Position numbers and translations under genes: made by a program
Source of the DNA: Membranipora membranacea
Lineage: Eukaryota; Bryozoa; Gymnolaemata; Cheilostomatida; Membraniporidae
Assembly: GCA_914767715.1 (NCBI GenBank)
Contig: OU612068.1
Span: 13,578,001-13,642,000 of the forward strand
Reading direction: 5' to 3'
Length of the DNA: 64,000 nucleotides
The notes under the pieces: generated by a model
Told to the model about the DNA's origin: nothing
Seen by the model: only the letters and a program-made list of their open reading frames with translations
Database searches by the model: none
Shown: piece by piece, positions 52,080-62,136 of the stretch
Numbering within the stretch: the first letter of the stretch is position 1
How the letters are laid out: each line of letters starts with the position of its first letter

Positions 52080-52385
52080 GTAAGTATACCTACCATGCTA
52101 CCTGAAAATTATAATAATGGTGTGTGTGTTTTCCAAGAAGACATAAGAAAAATAGTTATAATTTGAAAAAATTTCGTAAAGTCAAGTGTGTGTGGAACAT
52201 TAGAATAATAGTGTGTGTATTTTATGAAATTCTAAGAAATAGTTATAGGTTGAAAACATTTCACAAGGTCAAGTGCGTGTACATCATACTGTATCTTATC
52301 TATATAATTAGTTACCCCGTCATTTTGTTTGTTTATAGAGCTTGTTTTGCCACATTCCCATTTCATTTTCATTTGTTAGGAGAAG

Positions 52386-55300
52386 ATGAGGTTTTTAATA
52401 GCTGCAGCTCTTCTTGTGGCGTGCACTGCTGCGAAAACAGGACAGAACGCATACCTTGATGCTGCTGAGAAGTTCTATATAGAATGGGATTACTCGGACA
52501 CTAACATCACCATACTGTGTAGAGTTAAGACCACAGGATGGTTTGGTATCGGGTTCAGTCCTAATGGAGGAATGGCTGGTGCTGATATCATCACTGCTGG
52601 TGTGAGGGACGGTAAACCATATCTTCAGGTAAGTTAAGGTCATTTCAAATTTATGACTTGGAAAGGACCCACATTGCGCATATGCACCAATCAATTCAAG
52701 TTGGTTATCTTTGCACCGTAGCGACTGAACTAATTCAAATGTGCTTGAGTTCCTAAATTATAGTCCTCAGCCCAACCGAACTGGATAAAAGTAAGCTTCT
52801 ACAAGCAAAGTGTAATAAGGTCAATTGGGCCAGTTTGTGGCATTATCGCTACGGTGCAGAGAGACTCATATCACAGAGTCAATCTGCAAGCAGTGTGGAA
52901 AGGACCAGTGTAGAGATTTTGCTTAACCTTTGTATATATCTTAATTATGCTGTACAGTTTATTTCCGTATATGCAAATCTTGACTTGAAATCATCGCCTA
53001 TATGATTTGTCATAGGTTTTATGAAACATAATTTTAATGGCAAACTAAAACTATATCATTTAACTTTTTCAATGTTTGCAGGACAGACACTCAGAGAAAA
53101 ATGGATACCCATCAGTAGATAAATCTCAGGATGTGCATCTCATCTCTGGTTCTGAATCTGATGGAGTCACCACCATCAAGTTTACCAGAAAACACAACTC
53201 ATGTGATGATGAAGATATGGTTATAGGGGTGAGTGTTTTGATTTGTAGACAGATGTCATAACCTGTAATTATATCTGCATGGAATTCTTCGTTAAACTTT
53301 TGATTTTGTCTATGATTAACAGTTGGCAGCAGAAATTTGAATGGTCTTATGCTATGATATCCTCTTACTGTAAGGTTGCGTAGTGTAGCCGCTTCCTGGA
53401 ATTACTTATATTGCCCATGCAGCTAAAAAGTGTCGTTCATTGACAGTGGGATTGATGGTGTGCAATGACTAAATTCTGTGTTTTGTTCCCTAAATGGATC
53501 TAAGCTTGTTCAGAAGCAAGCCTGTGGCTACAATACACAACCTTACTGTACAGCTGATTATTTTCCACCATCAAAGATACAGACCATCTATTTAAGCCTA
53601 ACCTTTTTTTCACCAAACTATAGAAAATGGCTTCCTAATACGCTATGTCAATGGTGGTATTATTCTTGTCTCGTTCCATTTATCGGTTCGGTTCCAACAA
53701 AGTGAAAATATTGACTGAAAATATTGTGCAAATATTTGTTTAAATCGCCTTCCTCTTTTTCTTATTAATATTCTGTATTCAATCTGTCAATCTGTTATAA
53801 ATTTTTCAAACAGACAGATACACAAAGAGTGATTTACGCCATATCACCAGATGGCTCTGATGATCTCAAGTATCACACTGCAACTAACCGGGGTACTAAG
53901 AGCCTTTACCTCAGAAGGAAAGTCGGAACTGATATCAAAATCCCTGATGACGCAATCACGATGGATATCACTGTTCAAAATGTGAGTATTACTATCAGCC
54001 ATTATTAGTATAATACTGAAAAAAAACAACTTCTACTTTTGTGTATATGCTGAACTACCATAATCAAATGGCATGTTGTGAAAAACAACATCAGACCAAA
54101 AAACAATGTACAAAAATAATATCTGCAAAATATTCCTTTATACACAGGAATAACTGATATTGGTGGTATGAATAAATGGGTGCTCATCAAGGAGTTGTTG
54201 ATCACAAAAGTCAGTGATCAGATTTTATGAAAAACATACAATAATCAGTCCAAGCACTAGACCAGTATTATTCTAAGAAATAAAAAAACTACTGGTTTTG
54301 TCCGTAAAATCTCAGCGCCTCCTTGAAAAAATGTGAGACAGACAATGATAAAAGAGGTGTTGAGGCGTAACTGGCACGACCTGTATCATTGAATTATGTT
54401 ATGTCCCAGAAATTCACATATCTCTCATATTCACGGCACGACACGATGTTATGCTACTAGCTCTTCTGTGCTGCTCTGATAATAATGTTGTTTTAGCCTA
54501 TCGGTTACTAAAGTAAGATACCTATTACAGGGTGTAAACCACAGATCCTAAGATTTGTTTAGGGAGATAAAAATTTTAGGGCCTGTGTACGTGATCTGAG
54601 GCATTATATCAAACAAGATAAGACGGTCTTGATCATGAGTCATCATATCTTGGTTCACAAGCGTGCCACAACCCATCCTTGCCAAGTCTTCATCATTTCT
54701 ACGGATCCTAAAATTGGTCAAGGGAGATATATCGTACAAGAAAACACGATCATGAATGCATTATATATTCACAAGTGTGCCATCCACCATCCATGCCACC
54801 ATCCTTGCCAAGTCTTCATCATTTTGACAAATATTCCTCCTGAATGTGGAATACTGTTTTGGCCAATTGTCATATGATATATATCAACTTTTCTGTAATT
54901 TATTTTTATCCCTGCATGCATATCATTCTAAAAAATGATTGTAGTCTGACAGTTAACATATATATATATGTATATACATGTTTAATTTATTAAATAATCG
55001 AGTATAAAAATCGATACTCAATCCTAGTAGGAAGATGATGAGGCCGAATTGTCATACGGAGTCATTGAGTCATGAATATCTAAATTGGTTACGTCAAAAT
55101 CTTTCTCTTTTCAAACATGACCAGTAGAGTGATGTTTCACTGTAACATGTCTTTTATAGATTGATATCCCAGCATTCCACACCCGATACTATTGTGAACT
55201 GAAGAGAGTTCCAGAGTTTGCTGTCAAACACCATATGATCAAGGTACTGTAATAATCATGTGAATTTATTTATTTTAAATAAATTGAGCCGTGAGAATAA

Positions 55301-58300
55301 AATAAAAAATTTTGTATAAATTTTATGAAAATTTGCCAAATTTCCGAATCCAAGATTGCTCTACTTTGTTTTTACCCCAAGCATTCATTGATATTACCAT
55401 TTAAAATTAAATTTACATATAGGCAAAGCAATTTACGACTTGATTTATTGGTTGTTTATTAAAGCCTTTTAATGGTCAAAACACACATAGTGGTTGGAAC
55501 CCCAGAGGTTTGCACAACGCCATCATTGTTAACATATATGCTGACATCATCAGAGCTTTGCTCAGAAGTTTCAACCTCAGAGTGCAGAGCGGTTTGCATG
55601 GCATCACATATAAGCCTCAGCGGACACAAAAAACTCATCGAGGATCCGCTGAGGTTGCAACCTCTGTCAGTATGTTAAGACCATAATACTGCGTTTGGTG
55701 TACAAAAAAACACAAACACAAAATAAATGGTTTGTAGAAAAGTTATTGTCATCAATGTTAATTAAATATTTGCTCATATTATCTGTCTCAGGTTGAGCCG
55801 CTGATCCAGAAAGAGAACCTTGGTATAGTACATCACATTCTCATATATGGATGTTTCGATGGAATTGACAGAGATCACTACTTCAAGAAGAATCAGACCG
55901 GTTATGACTGTTATCAGGGCAATATGCCGCCTAATATGAACAAGTGTAGATCACCTGTAGTTACATGGGCTATTGGAGGAGGGGTAAGTGTATAATATTA
56001 GTAAATGAGTACTTACAGTGTCGCTCAAAGAATTATCTATCGAGAAGCAGCAAACTTGACCAATTAAACATTTACTGGCCTATGCATGTTTGAATCCCCT
56101 CACAGAAGTTGTTTCAGATTTGGCATCAGAGAGAATTCTCCCTGTTGACATTCGGCTTACATCCTGGCCAGGTCTGTTTAGAACGCGGTTAAAATATCGA
56201 GTATGAATCGAGCAGGACATTTAAAAATATTTAGATCTGAAATTCGGTTTGTAGGACATGTATTATCCACCTGAGGCAGGTTATCCATTTGGAGAGAGTT
56301 CCTCACCTGATTATTTCATGATGGAGGTTCACTACGACAACCCACAGCTTCTCACAGGACGCAAAGACAACTCAGGTAACCACAGGGGTTTTGATCTGAA
56401 AATCAGTATGTAAAGTAATTGAAAGTGGTAGTTTATTGTTTATTGGGAATTTCTAATACTCTACATGACTACAATAGGACAGTTGGTAACACCAACTATC
56501 AACCTTTGTAACTTTTGGGACAAACTCCCTGGTGGCAGTCATTAGGTAGCTCAGTTGGTGAGAGCGCCTGCCCTCCAACGCGCAAGCAGGAGGTCTCCGT
56601 TTTGAATCCCGTTGCAGTCTACTGACTACTGGGCTCAATTGATGCCCCAGGTGTGCTCCGACCTGCCTGCAAACTGAGAGCAACTTGGCGCCAAATATGG
56701 CGGCCGTGCCCTCAAGGCACCTGTATTTCTCCGTCTTCGGACAGAGACAAATTTGCAATTTTAACCCACATTTTTAACCCACATTTTTAACCCACATTTT
56801 TAACCCACATTTTTAACCCACATTTTTAACCCACATTAGGGATGAATTAAACAACAGTTTTCTCAGTTGCGCTCACAAACTTGATTTTGGTTTGACACAG
56901 AAATATATTGCATACCTTTACGTATTGCATACCTTTACGTATTGCATTGTAATACAAATGCAAGCACAGTGGCAATAATTCTTTTTAAATTGTGCATGAA
57001 TGCATGCACACATATAGAGGCTATACATATATCTATATAGCAACATGTAATGGCTTGCGATACTCAGTCTCGAGTTCAATGGTGTTGTGACTTGCTTTTT
57101 TCCTGTATTATATTAGGCATTAGGTTGACATTCACACCTTCTCTAAGACCCAACGATGCAGCTGTAGTTGCAGTTGGAGGGATCTTCGGTATCACCGTAC
57201 CGCCGGGTGTAGAAGATTTCCAGTATCACGGTATCTGCGCCAGCGACTGCTCCAGCAAGGTGAATAAACCTTTCATTAATAATAATAATAATTTATGAGT
57301 TTGTTTAATACATCGCTTAGCAGTGGGCTCTATTTATTACTGCCTGTTCACTAGACCCAAGCACTCCATAGCGTAGCGTTGGCACCCACCCTACTGAACT
57401 TCTGGGCTTCTCAGGTATTATCAGTTGCCATGCGCGGCAATCAACCACGGTCGATAGATCGGTGATCCAAACAGCCACAAGGATAACATGATAACCTACT
57501 CCCTAATCTCCACCCTTACCCTTACATTGTTCCCAGGCAGCTCATATTCCCTATATCATATTCTTTGTTTTGTTTTAATAGTTCACATTGAATTTCATCT
57601 GTTTTAAATGTCCCAACTATTTCATAGAGGCTGGTCTGGAGGCTGTTCACATAGCATTTGAGTGCAGTGCATTGTAGTGCATTGCAGTACATTGTAATAT
57701 GGTGCATTGCAATGCAGTATATTGTAGTGCAGTGTATTGCAGTGCATTACAGTGTATTGCATTATATTGCGTTGCATTGCAATGCATTGTATTGTATTCC
57801 AATGCATTGCATTACATTGCAGTGTATTGCAGTGCATTGCAGTGATAAAAGTGATATTCCTGACTCAATCTTCAATGGGTGTAATAATGTGACCTTGACC
57901 TATTTTGACCTTTTTCCAGATCCTCCATATCCGTTTCATTGGCCTGTTTCAGTTAAATCAATCACTCTGTTTCTTTTCTCTAGATGATCAAGGAACCCAC
58001 TAAGATTGTAGGTGCCTTTCTACATGGTCACTTGGCTGCTCGCGGTATCACCGCCAGACAATTCAGAAATGGTCAAGAGGTTCAGGTCATTGATGAGGAC
58101 AGACACTATGACTTTAACTACCAGCAGTACAAGGAGTTCTCTGCTCCTAAAGAATTACTACCTGTAAGTTACATACTCTGTAGTGATTCTGGTCAGTCAT
58201 TTTTGCCGGCTTTTAGACCTGAACTTTCAAATATATGAATTCATCTTTTATTATAGTTCTCACAAATTCAAACATTTTTATGGTGTCATTCAACACAGTA

Positions 58301-60710
58301 TGGTGTCTTTTTCAGGGAGACAGTATGCAAGTAACATGTCACTATGATACAAGAGGCAGAACTGATATGACCTTCGTAAGTATATCTACTTTACAATGCT
58401 TTTTCACTTGATGAGAAGCTATCAACTTTTGTAACTCTGGGGGTCTTACAATTAAATACTGCTAAAATCACTGCCCAATTGCGTGAGCGAGACCTGCTGG
58501 GTTCTTCCAAATTGCCCACTTATTGAAGGAACTATATACATAGAGTGAACGCTTTTGTGAGTGAAGACTTTGAGGAAAGTGGTTGTAATTCGCTTGAAAA
58601 AGTATCGCCCATTCCAATTGAAATAATATCACAATATGGGACACAACTTCTTTAAATATAGGTGGTGGTTAATCTAGTTACTTTAACTTTATTCATTTGA
58701 GACTAGATGGGTTAGGAGAAATCGTTGATGATGTAAGGTCTCGTCTTAAACAATGGTGCCTTCTGAGGGGGTAAAACTCTCCTTTCCAACAAGGGTGGTT
58801 ATTTTGTTATATGTCTAATGGAAGTGACTTAAATGAGGAGTGATTGCTTTCTCATGATGGGTTGATGCACACCGCATAATACATCGTCTTACACTCGTGA
58901 ACAACTCTATCCTTTTTTATCGGTATGGTTCATACCTACAAGAAACCATTTATAGCTAGTCCAACTTGACTAATTTTAGTAAAAACTTGAATGCAGTTTC
59001 CTTTATATTGTATTTACATTAGTATCCGGTACTCGTTAAAGCAAATTTTGTTTGCTATATTTTATCATACATAGGGAGGACTGCCGTCATTGTCAGAGAT
59101 GTGTATAGCTTACCTCACTGTATACCCAGCCCCTGAGCTGAACGAGTGTTACTCCGTCCCTGGATGGGCTGGTAATAAGCAAAAGGCTAAACAATTCTTC
59201 AACAAGGCATTGGGCTATAACAACATCCCAAAACCGTAAGTTTCAGACTCAGCTATCAAAAACCTATCATCATTCATTTATTTATCTATTTATTGTGGTT
59301 TTCTTAAAATAAATAATTAGAGTAAATTAAAATTGTCTTATTGACCTCACTAGTCACACACAGTAACATACGCATAGAAAAAAGGGCTTGCATTAAAACA
59401 TATAGGTGTAGGGTGGTATATACTTCCTAAATAGTAAGTGAGTAGGATAATGAAACCAGCTCCTTGATGAAATTTTTCTGTCAATCTACTATTGATGTAT
59501 TTTTTTCTTTTTCTTTTCAGGGCTAATATTGTGTAACATTCTTTGAGAATGAAAATTATGCCAATAAAGTATTGAGGAAAAAAAACCATGGTAGCAAATT
59601 TGAGTGGGAAAAAAAGAAAATCTGTCAGTTCATTGAGCCCTTATCTGTTTTGTATATCTCCTAGGGAACAGTACACAGCTACAGTGACCAGATTGACAAG
59701 ACAAGGTGGCTGGACTGATGCTAGAGTGAAAGCCTTGGAGGATGCCCAGCTCACTCAGAAACAGTATACTCGCTGTACAGACAAAGCTCGTAACTTTTTG
59801 TTTCGTGTAAGTGTATTACTGAAGAACCTGCAAACACAATTTATTTCTGGTAATCATGTTACTCCACCAATTAATTCAACTACAGTCATGCAATCATATT
59901 ATTATGGTTAAATGCATAAATTTGTTAGTGCATAATTTGTAATGCATAATAAACAAAAATGCAAAATTTGTCAAAAAAACATATGACAAGCAGCATGACT
60001 GCACAAATTGCTCTCTGTTTGGTATACAGCTTGAAGCACAGCTGAAAACTAAAAAAGACCAGTAGTCCTAGGGCTGTAGTAGGATTCGAATTAAGAAATC
60101 AACACTCACAGCCTAGCACTCTAACTGTCTAAGCCACCTCCTACTCCTAGTGCTGTAATATCTTGTCTTGTCTTGTCTCATGTGGGGGGAGGGTAGTTGT
60201 ATGAGACCGTACACACTAGGAAACAGGTGATTGACACCCCTAGTGCGCAAAGACCCTGGACAATTTTGATTATTACTGATAGTACACATCCTTGATGTTA
60301 GAAGGATGAGTAGTTTCATCAGTCGGTGTTTGTGATTATGGGAGTTGTTTGAGATGTGTGTGATTTGTGAGGGCCGTTGGTTGAAGTTGATTTTGAGTTT
60401 TTGTGGTATGTGGATAGGGAGAAGCCAGGGTAAATCTCTCAAGACAAGAGCGGGGATTGAACCCGGGACCTCTCGCTTGATAGCAAAAGATGTGATCATT
60501 TGCGCTAACAAAGCTCCTGAGAAGTAATATCTTATACTTCTCTATATTTGAGCTGTAATTCAGGATTCATTTTTACAACTTTTGAACTCTATTTCTGTTC
60601 GTGTGTTTTAGAAAATGACAAATACGTTTCTACCTGATCCAGCGATGAGAATACCTCTGTCCGATAGAGATTATAATGGGCAGTGCATGAAGGATGCTGT
60701 GATTGGCTAA
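52386..60710 (+). CDS. DBH-like copper monooxygenase, tandem copy 2, 12 coding exons
   Basis: Exons: 52386-52628, 53082-53228, 53814-53981, 55160-55243, 55792-55983, 56255-56375, 57117-57259, 57984-58163, 58316-58375, 59075-59235, 59665-59806, 60612-60710. The frame closes at 579 codons. Apart from the first and last coding exons, every exon has the same length and phase as in copy 1. The order is signal peptide (MRFLIAAALLVACTAA), DOMON domain, then both copper monooxygenase domains. Expected copper ligands are all present: HH in GIVHHILIYGC, H in MMEVHYDNP, HxH in FLHGHLAAR, M in SEMCIAY. It is probably secreted and active, with unknown substrate. The C-terminal exon is the most diverged from copy 1 (KMTNTF against WGQKTF) and lacks the final Lys. 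AATAAA at 60,792-60,797. Confidence 0.9.
54654..54823. repeat. local direct repeat in intron 4 of DBH-like copy 2
   Basis: A segment containing TTCACAAG, GTGCCA and CTTGCCAAGTCTTCATCATT occurs at about 54,654-54,700 and again at about 54,768-54,823. A weaker match (CTTGCCAAGTCT) is in intron 4 of copy 1 near 44,019. Confidence 0.65.
56543..56745 (+). repeat. tRNA-derived SINE, copy 3
   Basis: The head GGTAGCTCAGTTGGTGAGAG is a good A-box region, with B-box-like GTTTTGAATCCC. The body has GTGTGCTCCGACCTGCCTGC and AAACTGAGAG, and the tail GCCCTCAAGGCACC. It is inserted in intron 7 of DBH-like copy 2 and is the best-preserved head of the family in the window. Confidence 0.85.
56758..56837. repeat. 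13-bp tandem repeat, six units
   Basis: The unit ATTTTTAACCCAC repeats with exact 13-base spacing immediately downstream of the SINE at 56,543-56,745. It may have arisen at the SINE's 3' tail. Confidence 0.95.
57658..57842. repeat. 10-bp-period minisatellite in intron 8 of DBH-like copy 2
   Basis: About 18 degenerate units of GTGCATTGCA or close variants. Because 10 is not a multiple of 3, the array creates long repetitive open frames on both strands that are not genes. Confidence 0.9.
60060..60150 (-). repeat. SINE head, minus strand, in intron 12 of DBH-like copy 2
   Basis: On the minus strand it starts GAGTAGGAGGTGGCTTAGAC with GTTAGAGTGC, and has the B-box-like ATTCGAATCCTAC. The head matches the family at 48,537, but the body is different or lost. 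Confidence 0.7.
60450..60523 (-). repeat. second tRNA-like SINE head, minus strand
   Basis: On the minus strand AGGAGCTTTGTTAGCGCAAA leads to a good B-box, GGGTTCAATCCCC. Downstream on the minus strand is about 300 bases of AC-rich sequence reaching the element at 60,060-60,150. This is a different SINE type from the 29,477/48,537/56,543 family. Confidence 0.6.
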
Positions 60711-60799
60711 TTGCTGACGGGACAGGACCACCCTATCTTAATCGTCTTTGACTTGACACAACACAACACCTTAATACATTTATAAACTACTAATAAAAA

Positions 60800-61769
60800 T
60801 TACAGCAGTTCTCAAATGATGGTGATGAAATACATGAACGATGAACAATGAAATGATTTTTAAATTCTAACAAAAAAGATTTTTTTTGTATCTTGCATAA
60901 TTTCCAGGTAGAGCATTTTTATGGCAAAACTTGTTTAAACAGGCAGTTTTTACCAATAAAATGAGATTCAAATTTTGGTGATTCAAATTTTCTTTCAGTA
61001 AAGATAATTTTGTGAGCGAGGCATTGAGGCATCATAGCATTGATAGCTATCTTTGTTCCGTATAGGGTGTACCCAATATAGGCATGACAATTATGGTGCC
61101 TTTTATGAAAGGGATTGAACTTGGTGGTCAAATGAGTGTGTCTGACGTTGCTAACCAGAGTATTTATCTGGTTGTGGGAGCTGACAATATACAAAGATAT
61201 TGAGTTGTCGTTCCATGATAATTAAGGACACAAACCCAAAAAATATGATGTCCCATCTCTTGGTCTTATAAAAATTTGAATTAAGGACAGATCGGAGTTC
61301 GGAGAGGAAAGGTTAGACATGCTATATTTAGGATGTAGGGTGTCTCGTTCACATCCAATGGTTACAAAGTACGATTTGGATATGATCTGGACTTACTGAG
61401 GTCGGATTTTGTTTGAAACAGTCTGTGATTTGTTTTAGTCATTGGTGAAAGCATTTTCTCATTTTTCTGTTATCTCCAGTAGTCACCAAAGATATTGAAG
61501 TGGTCACATCTTTTCAGCAGAGAGCCCAAAACTATATTCCAGATGTGATCCTGACTAGTCGACTCATTATTTCTCACTTTACTCTCCGGTATTCTATAAG
61601 CCCCCATAATTTGATTACTGTATCAGAAAGCTATGTTTTATCCAGTGAATGATGCAGATTATTGGAGATGATAAAATACAAATCTTTGCACTCTACTACC
61701 TGCGTCATTCTCACGAGATAAAACATGGCTTTCCAATACAAGGTCTGTAGAAGGAAGAACACAGAATGC
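60800..61769. other. spacer between DBH-like copies 2 and 3
   Basis: No exon or clear element seen. The open frame at 60,919-61,194 (-) has no family signature. Confidence 0.5.
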
Positions 61770-61975
61770 AAGATCAGACTAGCTTACCTTATCAAATGAA
61801 AATTGATAAACATGATTAGTTCTTGATCAAGATACCTGGATACCCTGCCCAATCACTCACGTTTCAGTCATCTATTGCATAGATTCTTATCAGTTATGGT
61901 TTCTATTGGTAACACCATAAAAGCCTGATTCCTTTCTAGAACACATTCACTGCTAAACTGCCTTTGTAAGTATAA
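61770..61975 (+). promoter_or_regulatory. promoter block and untranslated first exon of DBH-like copy 3
   Basis: CTTATCAAATG near 61,788, TGATAAAC near 61,804, CTTATCAG (61,886-61,893) and CATAAAAG (61,916-61,923) match the copy 2 promoter in order and spacing. The proximal TGATAA is changed to TGGTAA. The non-coding exon ends at the donor GTAAGT at 61,976. Confidence 0.65.
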
Positions 61976-62136
61976 CTGCCACGCTACCTGAAAACTAGAA
62001 CAACAGTGGTGGATTTTGTGTGGACCTAAAATATTTTTGGTGATGTAAAGAAAACTGACTGAAAACATGCATGGTGTGTCTAAATCTCATTTTGGCAGAA
62101 ATTCTGTTTTCTCATTCATTTTCAGGAGTGATTAGG

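Noticed and set aside
57622-57987. Long Cys/His/Met-rich open frames on both strands
   Set aside because: They are by-products of the 10-bp minisatellite inside an intron and show repeat-encoded low complexity.
60113-60511. 132-residue minus-strand open frame
   Set aside because: It runs through two SINE-like heads and AC-rich sequence in a monooxygenase intron. No protein family is suggested.
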